Assembly (NCBI RefSeq): GCF_024171925.1
Contig: NZ_JAMTCO010000014.1
Span: forward strand, 22,058 to 86,057
Length of the DNA: 64,000 nt
Reading direction: 5' to 3'
Source: Actinokineospora diospyrosa
Lineage (GTDB): Bacteria > Actinomycetota > Actinomycetes > Mycobacteriales > Pseudonocardiaceae
Positions within the stretch are counted from its first letter, which is position 1, and each line of letters starts with the position of its first letter. A model generated the notes under the pieces. It was not told where the DNA came from, ran no database searches, and saw only the letters and a list, made by a program, of their open reading frames with translations. Shown here one piece after another: positions 54,486-64,000 of this stretch. The translations under genes were made by a program, and so were the position numbers.

Positions 54486-54950
54486 TGTCCAGGCGCTGGG
54501 ATGGCAGGACAGCCGAGAACGGGATGAGATGGCACCGCCAAGTCCGACTGTCCACGGGCTGGGTAGGTGGGCTGAGGCGGACCTGACGGAAGGCCAGTTG
54601 GCACCGCCAAGTCCGAGTGTCCAGGTGCTGGGTAGGTGGGTTGGGGCGGACCTGACGGCAGCTGGGTCGGCACCGCCGGGTCCGAGTGTCCAGGGCTGGC
54701 ACTGTGGGGTGGGCGGACCTGACGGAAGGCCAGTTGGCGCCGCAGGGTCCGAGTGTCCAGGGGGCTGGGTTGGCAGGGCTGGCTCGGTGGGCTGGTTTGG
54801 CGCCGGCTGGTCTGAGTGTCCAGGGGCTGGGTTGGTGGGCTGGGTCCGGACCTGACGGAGGCTGGGCTGACATCGGCAGCTTCGGTGTGTCCAGTGGTTG
54901 GGGTGGTGCGGGCAGGTGGGATCGCGAACTCGGGGGGCTAAGAGTCCGCA
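54486..54950. repeat. degenerate 63-71-bp tandem repeats (minisatellite B)
   Basis: TGTCCA recurs at 54486, 54549, 54618, 54687, 54754, 54817 and 54888 (spacing 63, 69, 69, 67, 63, 71). Units share GCACCGCC before it and CTGGGT and GGACCTGACGG after it. Confidence 0.78.
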
Positions 54951-55157
54951 CCCCGGTCGGGGCTAACCCGTCAGCGGGGGGATACCGCTGAAGTCCCGGG
55001 GGATGGGGGCGGCAGGTCGGGGGGAGTGTCCACCTGGTGGGTGCTCCTGGCGCCGGCTGAGGTGCCGGGGTATGCCTGGAGTGGTCGGTCCGGTGGCGCG
55101 TGTGGCAGGCGGGCCGCACCCTTGCTGGATACCGACGACCGCGCGGAGGGCTTTCCG

Positions 55158-55304
55158 ATGGAGAGAACCACTGTGGACACCCGTGAGCTCGTGCTTCCCA
55201 AGCCGCGCACGGAAGTGATCGGGGGGCGGGGGCCCGGGTGGCCGGTCGGGACGCCGTTGGAGGATGAGGAGTATGAGCCGACGATCGTGCGGGGGCGTGA
55301 GTGA
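55158..55304 (+). CDS. 48-residue orphan protein
   Basis: ATG 55158 follows GGAGG (55145-55149) and opens a 48-residue acidic/proline frame. It begins MERTTVDTRELVLPKPRTEV and ends EYEPTIVRGRE. It has no signal, membrane helix or known domain. A hairpin terminator follows. It resembles short conserved actinomycete peptides and superficially a peptide precursor, but there are no modifying enzymes nearby. Confidence 0.5.
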   Translation: MERTTVDTRELVLPKPRTEVIGGRGPGWPVGTPLEDEEYEPTIVRGRE

Positions 55305-55333
55305 GGGCCCCCGGACGGAGTCCGAGGGCCCTC
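55303..55333. terminator. bidirectional hairpin between convergent genes
   Basis: GAGGGCCC (55303-55310) pairs with GGGCCCTC (55326-55333), with an inner CGGAC/GTCCG helix. It sits between the 48-residue ORF and the DUF4097 gene. No T-run. Confidence 0.6.
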
Positions 55334-55344
55334 GACGCGAGCGA

Positions 55345-56223
55345 CTAGCGGGTTGCCGGGGTGACCAGCGCTGAGCCCAGGCCGGTGCGGCCCTTGACCT
55401 TGAGCGGCGGCGCGTCCTCGGGGCGTGTGCCGGTCAGCGGTAGTTCGCTGCGGGCCTCCCCTGACCCGGACGACACGTCGACCTCGGCGGGGCAGCCGGG
55501 GCGGATGCCGACCCTGAGGGCGCCGGAGCCGGTGGTCAGTTCGAGGGTGCCCTCGGCGGCGTCGGCGATGGTGATGTCGCCGGTGCCGCTGCGGATCGTC
55601 ACGTCGGCGGTGACCGCGCCGAGCCAGACGTCGCCGCCGCCGGTGATTACGGTGGTGGGGCCGCCTACAGCAGTTAGCTCTACCTCGCCGCGGCCGGTGC
55701 GGGCTTGGACGCCTGCGGGGGCTGGGCCGATCTTCACCGAGCCGGTGCCGCTGGTGGCCTGAACGGCGCCCGTGGACTCGGCGACGTCAACGCTGCCCGC
55801 GCCGGTGGTCACGTCGACCCGGTCGGCCAGGCCGGTGATGCGCACCGAGGCCGCTCCGCTGCGGGCTGACACCACGGAGCCGACGGGGGCCCGGACGGTC
55901 ACCGCGATCGGGATCCCGCGCAGCTGCGGTTCCTTCGGCGAGCGGACCACCAGGCGACCGCCCACGAGTTCGACCCGGGTGCGGCGCACCGCCTCCGCGG
56001 CGGCGTCCTGCGTGGCGGCCTCGCCGAACTGGGTGGTGAACCAGGACACCAGGTTGGTGAGACCGTCCGCCCACGGGTTGGCGTCCTCCGGGGCGTGCCT
56101 GACCTCGACGTCGATGCCCTCTTCTGCGGTGAGCCGGACGTCGATGCGACCCGACCCGGTGGCCACCGCGATCTCCACCGGGTCGGTGCCGGTGGTGAAC
56201 TGCTCCATCCGCGTCTCGCTCAT
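55345..56223 (-). CDS. DUF4097 beta-repeat protein
   Basis: The 292-residue protein starts MSETRMEQFTTGTDPVEIAVATGSGRIDV. It is built of repeated short beta units rich in G-S-G-x-V (RSGAASVRI, TGAGSVDV, SGTGSVKI, TGGGDVWLG, SGTGDITI, TGSGALRVG). This is the DUF4097/adhesin-like right-handed beta-helix pattern. No signal peptide is seen, so it is probably cytoplasmic. ATG 56223 overlaps the stop of the upstream ribbon-helix-helix gene (ATGA). Function unknown; such pairs are common in actinomycetes. Confidence 0.88.
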   Translation of the reverse strand: MSETRMEQFTTGTDPVEIAVATGSGRIDVRLTAEEGIDVEVRHAPEDANPWADGLTNLVSWFTTQFGEAATQDAAAEAVRRTRVELVGGRLVVRSPKEPQLRGIPIAVTVRAPVGSVVSARSGAASVRITGLADRVDVTTGAGSVDVAESTGAVQATSGTGSVKIGPAPAGVQARTGRGEVELTAVGGPTTVITGGGDVWLGAVTADVTIRSGTGDITIADAAEGTLELTTGSGALRVGIRPGCPAEVDVSSGSGEARSELPLTGTRPEDAPPLKVKGRTGLGSALVTPATR

Positions 56224-56723
56224 CCCCCGTACCACCCCTGCACTCGTGACGCGCCCTTGTCCGGGTCCGCCTGCTTGCCCCCCGTGTGCTTGCGGTGCCC
56301 GCTCAGCGCACCCTGCAGCGCCTGCTGCACGTAGGTGTTCAGCGACACCCCCTCCGACGACGCCGCGCGCTCGGCCTTCGCCTTGAGCTCCTCGAACAGG
56401 CGCAGTGTCATCCGGCTCATGTCGCCGCCGAACTCCGACTTCGCCTCCTCCGGCCGCGGTGGCGGGTCGGCCTGCGCCTGGGCCGTCTTGGTGACCACCA
56501 CGCGCACGTCCCGGCCGTCCAGGCGCACCTCGACCACGTGGTCGGGCAGGTGCGCGGTCACCTCCGCGGCCAGGTCGGACAGCGCGGTCATGATTGCCAG
56601 TCGCGCGGAGGGCTCCAGCGCGGCGGCCAGCACGGCCGCGGCGCGGCGGGTGGACTCGTCGCCCGCGGACGCCGTGGTGCTCAGGTCGTCGCGCAGGGTG
56701 GTGAGGTAGCTGCTCAGATCCAT
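56220..56723 (-). CDS. ribbon-helix-helix (HicB-like) DNA-binding protein
   Basis: The 167-residue protein has a helical N-terminal part, a beta segment HVVEVRLDGRDVRVVVTK, and a C-terminal ribbon-helix-helix (SRMTLRLFEELKAKAERAASSEGVSLNTYVQQAL) like HicB/Arc-type antitoxins. A basic tail follows. No toxin partner such as HicA is adjacent; the coupled gene encodes a DUF4097 protein instead. The upstream region contains several TGACGTCA/TGATGTCA repeats, so autoregulation is likely. Confidence 0.8.
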   Translation of the reverse strand: MDLSSYLTTLRDDLSTTASAGDESTRRAAAVLAAALEPSARLAIMTALSDLAAEVTAHLPDHVVEVRLDGRDVRVVVTKTAQAQADPPPRPEEAKSEFGGDMSRMTLRLFEELKAKAERAASSEGVSLNTYVQQALQGALSGHRKHTGGKQADPDKGASRVQGWYGG

Positions 56724-56733
56724 GACACCACCA

Positions 56734-56797
56734 TGACGTCATATTCGACATCAGTCAACCTGGACCGTGGTGTCACTTGATGTCAGCCGCATGTCAG
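56734..56797. promoter_or_regulatory. operator-like repeats upstream of the ribbon-helix-helix gene
   Basis: TGACGTCA (56734-56741), GACATCA (56747-56753), TGATGTCA (56778-56785) and ATGTCAG (56791-56797) form direct and inverted copies of a TGAYGTCA-like half-site. They lie between the divergent starts at 56723 and 56866, as expected for a ribbon-helix-helix repressor. Confidence 0.5.
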
Positions 56798-56865
56798 CCT
56801 CCGCTACTCCAGTTGGCCGGACTACTGTGGCGCCGGGTATCGCGAGCGGAAGTGAGGATGGGGAC

Positions 56866-57618
56866 GTGACCGAGACGGTGTCGCCGAAGGTGCAGCTCAT
56901 CGCCAAGACGGAGTTCTTCGCGCCATCGGACGTGCCGTGGTCGACCGACGCCGACGGGGGTGAGGCGCTGGCCGAGTTCGCCGGGCGCGCCTGCTACCAG
57001 TCCTGGCGCAAGCCGAACCCGGCGACGGCCACCAACGCGGGCTACATCCAGCACATCATCGAGGTCGGCCACCTGTCGGTGCTCGAGCACGGCAGCGTCT
57101 CCTTCTACATCACCGGCATCTCCCGGTCGCTGACCCACGAGCTGATCCGGCACCGGCACTTCTCCTACTCGCAGCTCTCCCAGCGCTACGTGCCGGAGAA
57201 GTCCGCGGCCATGGTCGAGCCGGACGTCATCGCGGGCGACCCCGACCTGCACGCCAAGTTCCTCGCCGCCGCTCAAGCCGCGCAGGACGCCTACAACGAG
57301 CTGCTCGTCGGCCTAGAGCAGAAGTTCGCCGACGTGCCCAGCGCGACCCTGCGCAAGAAGCAGGCCCGCCAGGCCGCCCGCGCGATCCTGCCCAACGCCA
57401 CCGAGACCCGCATCGTGGTCACCGGCAACTACCGCGCCTGGCGCCACTTCATCGCCATGCGCGCCACCGAGCACGCCGACGTCGAGATCCGCGCGCTGGC
57501 CATCGAGTGCCTGCGCCAACTGCAGAAGGCCGCGGGCAACGCGTTCGCCGACTTCGTGATCTCCGCGCTGCCCGACGGCACCGAGGTCGCCTCCAGCCCG
57601 CTCGTCGCCGAGGGCTGA
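56866..57618 (+). CDS. thyX: FAD-dependent thymidylate synthase
   Basis: The 250-residue ThyX makes dTMP from dUMP using FAD and methylene-tetrahydrofolate. The signature [15 protein letters not shown] (RHRxxSxxxxR) is intact. [30 protein letters not shown] and [22 protein letters not shown] also match. GTG 56866 has a purine-rich GAGGATGGGG upstream; TACTGT (56823-56828) is a possible -10. It lies three bases before the ACT-domain gene. The thyX-dapA-rnj neighbourhood is conserved in actinobacteria. Confidence 0.96.
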   Translation: MTETVSPKVQLIAKTEFFAPSDVPWSTDADGGEALAEFAGRACYQSWRKPNPATATNAGYIQHIIEVGHLSVLEHGSVSFYITGISRSLTHELIRHRHFSYSQLSQRYVPEKSAAMVEPDVIAGDPDLHAKFLAAAQAAQDAYNELLVGLEQKFADVPSATLRKKQARQAARAILPNATETRIVVTGNYRAWRHFIAMRATEHADVEIRALAIECLRQLQKAAGNAFADFVISALPDGTEVASSPLVAEG

Positions 57619-57621
57619 GCC

Positions 57622-58011
57622 GTGCGCCGACTCGTCATCGACGTGGTCGCCGGTGACTACGCGGTGACCCGGTTCGACCCGGGCACCGCCGTGTCCCCCG
57701 AGCTGTTCACCACCGCGGGCCTGGTGGCGGTCACCAGCACCCCCGACGAGCTCTCCATCGTGGCGCCCGCGAGCGCGACCCCCGGGGGCGGCCGGACCGA
57801 GCCGGGCTGGCGCCTGCTCACCGTGCGCGGCCCGCTGGAGTTCACCCTCACCGGCATCATGGCCTCGATCGCCGGATCGCTCGCCGCGGCGGGGGTGTCG
57901 CTGTTCGCGCTGTCCACCTACGACACCGACCACGTGCTGGTGCACGACGCTGACCTGGACCGCGCGGTGGCCGCGCTGCGCGAGGCCGGTCACGACGTGC
58001 ACACGAGTTAG
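57622..58011 (+). CDS. ACT-domain protein
   Basis: The 129-residue protein VRRLVIDVVAGDYAVTRFDPG has an N-terminal strand-rich part. A C-terminal ACT-like fold follows (LEFTLTGIMASIAGSLAAAGVSLFALSTYDTDHVLVHDADLDRAVAALREAGH). It probably binds an amino acid. It starts 3 bp after thyX and is likely co-transcribed. It is placed between thyX and dapA genes, so an amino-acid-sensing role is plausible but unproven. Confidence 0.88.
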   Translation: MRRLVIDVVAGDYAVTRFDPGTAVSPELFTTAGLVAVTSTPDELSIVAPASATPGGGRTEPGWRLLTVRGPLEFTLTGIMASIAGSLAAAGVSLFALSTYDTDHVLVHDADLDRAVAALREAGHDVHTS

Positions 58012-58074
58012 CCGGATCGTCCTCGCCAACGGGGGTGGCGCACTAGGATTCCCGCGGCCAGAGGAGGTTTGCCG

Positions 58075-59541
58075 GTGTCGCAAGATCAGGGTCCCACCGT
58101 CGCGCATGGACCCCGGGTGGTGGCGGGTCGCTACGCGATCCTCAACGAGCTCGGCCGCGGCGGCATGGGCGTGGTGTGGCTCGCCGAGGACCGCATGATC
58201 GGGCGGCACGTGGCGATCAAGGAGCTGCACCTGCCCGACGGGGTGCCCGGCAGCGAGCGCGCGGTGTTCGAGGAACGGGTGCTGCGCGAGGCCCGCACCG
58301 CCGGTCGGCTCAACGACCCCGCTGTGGTCACGGTGTTCGACGTCGTCCAAGAGGCGGGCGCGACCTACATCGTGATGGAGCTGATCCAGGCCCCGACGCT
58401 GTCGGACATCGTCCGCGAGCGCGGTCCGCTGCCCGCCGCGCAGGTCGCCAAGCTGGCCGAACAGCTGCTCTCGGCGTTGGAAGCCGCGCACCAGGCGGGC
58501 GTGGTGCACCGCGACGTCAAGCCGAGCAACATCATGCTGGCCGCCAATGGCCGGGCGAAGCTCACCGACTTCGGCATCGCCCAGTCCCTCGACGACCCGC
58601 GGCTGACCAGCAGCGGGATCCTCATCGGCTCACCCACTTACATGGCCCCCGAACGCATCCGCGGCGAGGAGGCGGGCGCGAGCTCGGACCTGTGGGCGCT
58701 GGGCGCGGTGCTGTTCTACGCGATCGAGGGCTACAACCCGTTCGAGCGGCCCACCACCGCCGCGACCATGCACGCGATCCTCGCCGAGGTACCGCACCTG
58801 ACCAGGGCGCAGGGCGCGCTGGCCTCGGTGATCAGCGGCCTGATGATCGGCACGCCCGCCGCCCGGCTCACCTCGGCGCAGGTGCACGGCCTGCTCACGC
58901 ACGTGCCGACAGGTCCGCCCACCGGCCCGACGGCGCTGACCGCGGGCGCCCTGCCCTACCCGAACCCCAACTCCACCGCGCCCGCGCCGCTGCCGCCCGG
59001 CAGGCCGAAGGCCAAGGTGCTCGCGATCGCCGCGGTGGTCGTGCTGCTGCTCGGCGCGGTCGGCGGGTACTTCCTCAACACCGCGCTCAACGCCCCCAGC
59101 GAGCAGGAGCAGGCCGCCCCGATCGCGAAGTTCACCTACGGCGGCGACTCGGGCGACCTGCCGGAGTTCTCGATCTCCGACGGGTACTGCGCGACCAGCA
59201 AGCTGCAGAAGTCCACCGCGTTCAACTCCAACGACGACTGCGCCGAGGTGTTCCAGATCCAGGTCTTCGGCACCTTCGAGCCGGGCAGCTCGTCGGCGCC
59301 GTGGAGCTACCGGCAGTCCGAACTGGACGCTCTGGGCGAGTCCTACTGCGGCTGGCTGTTCAGCACGGAACGGGTGAAGGACGACATCAAGAAGGAGCTC
59401 ACCTACGCGGTCATCCTGCCCTCCAAGGACAGCTGGGAGGCCAAGGACTCCTCCTCGGGGCGCGACCACACCGTGCACTGCGCGCTGCTGCGGGCCAACG
59501 GCGCGAAGATCACCGGCAGCCAGGTCGAGTCGCCGTCCTGA
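58075..59541 (+). CDS. membrane Ser/Thr protein kinase (PknB-like) with extracellular domain
   Basis: The 488-residue kinase has the glycine loop GRGGMGVV (about 27-34), catalytic lysine VAIKELH (Lys about 49), HRDVKPSNIML (about 145-155), DFGIAQS and APERI. After a Pro-rich juxtamembrane linker there is one membrane helix (VLAIAAVVVLLLGAVGGYFL). An outer domain of about 140 residues carries four cysteines (GYCATS, DDCAEV, SYCGWL, VHCALL), probably two disulfides, rather than PASTA repeats. GTG 58075 follows GAGGAGG. The ligand is unknown. Confidence 0.93.
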   Translation: MSQDQGPTVAHGPRVVAGRYAILNELGRGGMGVVWLAEDRMIGRHVAIKELHLPDGVPGSERAVFEERVLREARTAGRLNDPAVVTVFDVVQEAGATYIVMELIQAPTLSDIVRERGPLPAAQVAKLAEQLLSALEAAHQAGVVHRDVKPSNIMLAANGRAKLTDFGIAQSLDDPRLTSSGILIGSPTYMAPERIRGEEAGASSDLWALGAVLFYAIEGYNPFERPTTAATMHAILAEVPHLTRAQGALASVISGLMIGTPAARLTSAQVHGLLTHVPTGPPTGPTALTAGALPYPNPNSTAPAPLPPGRPKAKVLAIAAVVVLLLGAVGGYFLNTALNAPSEQEQAAPIAKFTYGGDSGDLPEFSISDGYCATSKLQKSTAFNSNDDCAEVFQIQVFGTFEPGSSSAPWSYRQSELDALGESYCGWLFSTERVKDDIKKELTYAVILPSKDSWEAKDSSSGRDHTVHCALLRANGAKITGSQVESPS

Positions 59542-59571
59542 CGGAGCCGCCGCCTCGCTGCTACCTGTCGG

Positions 59572-59577
59572 TAGGGT
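59572..59577 (+). promoter_or_regulatory. -10 box of a leaderless promoter
   Basis: TAGGGT, seven bases, then ATG 59585. Confidence 0.55.
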
Positions 59578-59584
59578 GGGTGGC

Positions 59585-60205
59585 ATGGGTGTCGCGAGGG
59601 ATGAACGCGCGCGGTTGTGCGAGCTGTTCACCGAGGTAGGGCCGGACGCGCCGACGCTGTGCGGCGGGTGGGAGACCAGGGACCTGGCCGCCCACCTGGT
59701 CATCCGCGAGCGCCGGGTGGACGCGGCGCCGGGGATCCTGATCAAGGCGCTGGCCGGGCACACCGAGCGGGTCCAGCGCGCCTACGCGACCCGGCCGTGG
59801 GCGGAGCTGGTCGAGCTGGTGCGCACCGGCCCGCCGCCGTTCTCGCCGTTGCGCCTGCTCGACGCGCAGGTCAACACCACCGAGTTCTTCATCCACCACG
59901 AGGACGTCCGCCGCGCCGTCCCCGGCTGGGAGCCGCGCCCGGCCGACCCGCGCCGCGACGGCGCGCTGTGGACCGCGCTCACCCGCACCGCGAAGCTCCA
60001 CTTCCGACGCAGCCCGGTCGGCGTCGTGCTGCGCACCCCGGACGGTCGCGCCACCACCGCCCGACCGGGGCCCGACCAGGTGACCATCACCGGCGCCCCC
60101 GGCGAGCTGCTGCTGGACGCCTTCGGCCGCGCCCAGACCCGGGTCGACTACACCGGACCCGAGTCCGCCGTGGCCGCCGCGCGGGCCGTGCGCCGCGGAC
60201 TCTAG
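59585..60205 (+). CDS. DinB/MDMPI-fold protein (TIGR03085-like)
   Basis: The 206-residue protein has PTLCGGWETRDLAAHLVIRERRVDAAPG and NTTEFFIHHEDVRRAVPGWEPR. These are the metal-binding histidine positions of the mycothiol-dependent maleylpyruvate isomerase/DinB fold. The whole length fits the TIGR03085 family. A thiol-transfer role is possible; the substrate is unknown. The start has no ribosome-binding site and a -10 box 7 bases upstream. Confidence 0.85.
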   Translation: MGVARDERARLCELFTEVGPDAPTLCGGWETRDLAAHLVIRERRVDAAPGILIKALAGHTERVQRAYATRPWAELVELVRTGPPPFSPLRLLDAQVNTTEFFIHHEDVRRAVPGWEPRPADPRRDGALWTALTRTAKLHFRRSPVGVVLRTPDGRATTARPGPDQVTITGAPGELLLDAFGRAQTRVDYTGPESAVAAARAVRRGL

Positions 60206-60274
60206 GCAGGTCGCCGCCCAGGTGCCCCGAGTTGTCCACAAGCCCCCGAACCGTGCACAAGTTGGCAGTGGTAG

Positions 60275-61397
<1,123 letters not shown>

Positions 61398-61401
<4 letters not shown>

Positions 61402-63098
61402 GGCAACCGCCCAAGTCCGGCAAGTGGCCCACCAACCCGCCGCCCGCGCTGCCCGAGGGCGGCCTGCGGGTCGTGGCCCTCGGCGGCATCGGCGAGGTCG
61501 GCCGGAACATGACCGTCTTCGAGCACGCGGGCAGGCTGCTCATCGTCGACTGCGGGGTGCTCTTCCCCGAGGACCAGCAGCCCGGCGTCGACCTGATCCT
61601 GCCCGACTTCCGGCCGATCGAGTCCCGGCTGCACGAGATCGACGCGCTGGTGCTCACGCACGGCCACGAGGACCACATCGGCGCGGTCCCGTTCCTGCTG
61701 CGGCTGCGCCCGGACCTGCCCGTGGTCGGCTCCCGGTTCACCCTCGCCCTGGTCGCGGCCAAGTGCAAGGAGCACCGGCTCGACCCGCGGCTGCACGAGG
61801 TCAGCGAGGGCGAGAAGGTCACCTACGGCGAGTTCGACTGCGAGTTCTTCGCGGTCAACCACTCCATCCCCGACGCGCTCGCGGTGGCCATCCGCACCCC
61901 GGCCGGGATCGTGCTGCACACCGGTGACATCAAGCTCGACCAGCTCCCGCTCGACGGCAGGCTCACCGACCTGGCCGGGTTCTCCCGCCTCGGCGACGAG
62001 GGCGTCGACCTGTTCCTGGTCGACTCGACCAACGCCGAGGTGCCCGGGTTCGTCATCTCCGAGCGCGAGATCGGCCCGGTCATCGACGGGGTCATCGCGC
62101 GCGCCGGGCAGCGGGTCATCGTGGCCTGCTTCGCCAGCCACGTGCACCGGGTCCAGCAGGTGCTCGACGTGGCCGTCGCGCACGGCCGCCGGGTCGCGCT
62201 GGTGGGCCGCTCGATGGTGCGCAACATGGGCATCGCCGCCGACCTCGGCCTGCTGTCGGTGCCGCCCGGGTTGCTGGTCAACCTGGACGAGGCGATGGCC
62301 ATGCCCGAGGACAAGGTGCTGTTCGTGTCCACCGGGTCGCAGGGCGAGCCGCTCTCGGCGCTGTCGCGGATGGCGCGCGGCGAGCACCGGCAGATCTCCA
62401 TCCGGCCCGGCGACACCGTCATCCTGGCCAGCTCGCTGATCCCGGGCAACGAGAACGCGGTGTTCGGCGTGGTCAACGGCCTGGTCCGGCTCGGCGCGCA
62501 CGTGGTGCACCAGGGCAACGCCAAGGTCCACGTGTCCGGGCACGCCCCCGCTGGCGAGCTGCTCTTCCTCTACAACGCGGTCCGCCCGAGCAACGTCATG
62601 CCGGTGCACGGCGAGTGGCGGCACCTGCGGGCCAACGCGGAACTGGCGGTCAAGACCGGGGTACCGGCCGACCACGTGGTGATCGCCGAGGACGGCGTCG
62701 TGGTCGACCTGGTCGACGGGCGCGCCGCGATCACCGGCCGGGTCGAGGTCGGCCACGTCTACGTCGACGGCCTCTCGGTCGGCGACGTCGGCGAGTCCAC
62801 CCTGTCCGACCGGCTGGTGCTCGGCGAGGGCGGCTTCATCGCGATCACCATCGTGGTCGACTCCACGACCGGTCGCGCGGTCTCCCCGCCCACCGTCTCC
62901 GGCCGCGGCTTCTCCGACGACCCCAAGGCCCTCGACGACGTGGTGTCGCTGGTGGAGATGGAGCTGTCGCACACCGAGTCCGAGGGCATCACCGACACCC
63001 ACCGCATCGCCCAAGCGGTCCGCCGCGTCGTGGGCCGCTGGGTCGCCGACACCTACCGCCGCCGCCCCATGATCGTCCCCACGGTCATCCCGGTCTGA
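61398..63098 (+). CDS. rnj: ribonuclease J
   Basis: The 566-residue metallo-beta-lactamase/beta-CASP ribonuclease has LTHGHEDHIGAVPFLL (zinc motif), FFAVNHSIPDALAVAI, LHTGDIKLDQ and FLVDSTNAEVPG. CASP motifs include ACFASHVHRVQQ, and MPVHGEWRHLRANAELA is present. A C-terminal domain completes it. It combines endo- and 5'-3' exonuclease activity in mRNA decay and rRNA maturation. GTG 61398 overlaps the preceding 26-codon ORF. The dapA-rnj pair is conserved in actinobacteria. Confidence 0.96.
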
Positions 63099-63336
63099 CC
63101 CCGCCAGCCCGCTCAACCGATAGCCCGCCCCGCGTCGTGGCACACCTGACGCCGGGCGGGCATCCGGACCTCGGACGGGGAATCGATCGGCCGCCCGCTT
63201 TCGCGGACGGCTGGGGAGATCCGTTGTGCCTGGAATCCGTTGTGTGCCTGGAAGCTGCCGGTCGCGCGGGCTCGGGGCGTGGCACGCTCGGTGCCGGGTG
63301 TGGGCAGACGGCCCGCTGACGGAGGGGGATCGGGCG

Positions 63337-64000
63337 ATGACGACAGGGATGAACCGGCGGGCGGCGCTGGGGCTGGGGGCGGCCGCGGTGGCCGTGGTGG
63401 GGAGCGGGACGCCCGCGGCGGCTGAGCCGTTCACGCCCTTCCCGGTGGGCACCACCCCGGCTCAGCTCATCCAGTGGGTCTACCTGCGCGAGACCCGCGC
63501 CGCCCGCGGCGCGTGGCAGTCGCTGATCACCCTCGGCGGCCAGGAGGTCGTCAGCGCGCGCGCCGACGACGTGGTCGAGGCCTACAGCGTCAACAAGGTC
63601 GCGGTGGCGGTCGCGGTGCTGGACAAGGTCGACCGCGGCCAGGCGGCGCTGACCCAGCGCCTGGAGGTCACCGCCGACATCATCAACACCGGCGGGGACG
63701 GCATCTTCCCGCTCGACGGCGCCTACCCCAGTTCGGTGACCCTCGGCCACGCCATCGCCCTGCTGCTCACCGTCTCCGACGACACCGCGAACCGGCTGGC
63801 CGGGCTGGTCACACCCACCACCGAGGTCAACGCCACCCTCGTCGCGAAGGGCTTCCCGAAGACCCAGGTGGTCGGCACCGCCAACCCGAACCGGTTCTAC
63901 CTGGGCAAGACCACGCCCCGCGAGACCCACGACCTGTTCAACGCCCTCGCCGCGGGCCGCCTGCTGTCCGCCACCTCGACGGCGTACCTGCTCAAGATCC
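63337..64000 (+). CDS. twin-arginine-exported serine hydrolase (class A beta-lactamase fold), truncated by the window end
   Basis: ATG 63337 follows GGAGGGGG and the frame is open to the window edge (221 codons seen). A twin-arginine signal (MNRRAALGLGAAAVAVVG) ends in an A-A-A cleavage site near residue 29. The penicillin-binding fold residues are Ser-x-x-Lys in AYSVNKVAVAVAVL (Ser about 84, Lys about 87). An SDN-like TVSDDTANRLAG (Ser about 147) with Asp in place of Asn follows. It could be a beta-lactamase-like enzyme or a transpeptidase-related hydrolase. The C-terminus with the KTG box is missing. Confidence 0.85.
   Translation, partial: MTTGMNRRAALGLGAAAVAVVGSGTPAAAEPFTPFPVGTTPAQLIQWVYLRETRAARGAWQSLITLGGQEVVSARADDVVEAYSVNKVAVAVAVLDKVDRGQAALTQRLEVTADIINTGGDGIFPLDGAYPSSVTLGHAIALLLTVSDDTANRLAGLVTPTTEVNATLVAKGFPKTQVVGTANPNRFYLGKTTPRETHDLFNALAAGRLLSATSTAYLLKI

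Larger units (their letters stand above)
53928..55157. other. 1.2-kb gene-free repeat region
   Basis: It holds, in order: a duplicated 120-bp unit with four DnaA boxes, a spacer, the inverted copy of the 146-bp hairpin element, seven degenerate 63-71-bp tandem units, and a G-rich spacer before a 48-residue ORF. Open frames on both strands are repeat artefacts without family features. Confidence 0.75.

Noticed and set aside
54418-55119. Minus-strand repeat-protein-like ORF through minisatellite B
   Set aside because: Unit spacing of 63-71 bp breaks the frame, and there is no start signal or family.
55158-55304. RiPP (lasso or lanthipeptide) precursor
   Set aside because: No cyclase, protease, lanthionine synthetase or transporter gene nearby; kept only as an orphan small ORF.

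Overview
The window is about 64 kb of very GC-rich DNA. It has frequent GTG starts, four-base GTGA/ATGA overlaps between consecutive genes, many TANNNT -10 boxes placed 6-8 bases before the start codon, and twin-arginine and lipoprotein signals. Together with the gene order rimP-nusA-ylxR-infB-DUF503-rbfA-nrnA ... truB ... ribF ... rpsO-pnp-M16 protease-dapB ... thyX ... dapA-rnj, this points to an actinomycete chromosome. Pseudonocardiaceae (Actinokineospora, Actinosynnema or Saccharothrix type) is my inference. A chemotaxis receptor behind a sigma-28/WhiG-like promoter would fit a genus with motile spores.

Layout. 0-9.4 kb: RIO kinase, DEAD-box RNA helicase with a strongly structured leader, membrane protein, a nonsense-interrupted DUF6069-like gene, a YCII/ECF42 sigma pair, VOC protein, mtnA and proS. 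9.5-15.1 kb: a translationally coupled pair of large uncharacterised proteins (DUF4132-like and a 1,572-residue protein with two TTA codons). 15.4-16.3 kb: an IS5-family insertion sequence whose transposase has a nonsense codon. 16.3-24.6 kb: three membrane-anchored paralogues around a HAD phosphatase, an ABC-2-like membrane protein with TetR-type operator candidates, YjbQ divergent from a PLP enzyme, a membrane protein and a methyl-accepting chemotaxis protein. 24.7-25.7 kb: two coupled ferritin-like/lipoprotein genes.

25.8-48.5 kb is the conserved translation and RNA-metabolism core. It is interrupted by two tandem secreted hydrolases, an orphan solute-binding lipoprotein, a MATE transporter, an MFS transporter with inverted truB, and a regulator/2'-5' RNA ligase-like pair. 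48.5-53.9 kb holds small accessory genes and an AlkZ/YcaQ-type DNA glycosylase. 53.9-55.1 kb is non-coding and repeat-rich. 55.2-64 kb carries a 48-residue ORF, DUF4097 with a ribbon-helix-helix partner, thyX, an ACT protein, a Ser/Thr kinase, a DinB-like protein, dapA, a 26-codon bridging ORF, RNase J and a truncated serine hydrolase.

The most unusual content is non-coding. A ~146-bp element that is almost entirely one long inverted repeat occurs at 36517-36662 and, inverted and about 90% identical without gaps, at 54318-54464. A decayed third copy is at 36959-37067. Differences between the two good copies include paired compensatory changes and G-U wobbles, as expected of a folded RNA. Both loci carry degenerate tandem repeats. 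Next to the second copy lies a 120-bp direct duplication with four exact actinobacterial DnaA boxes (TTGTCCACA), in two pairs with identical 19-bp spacing. I found no tRNA, rRNA or CRISPR array.
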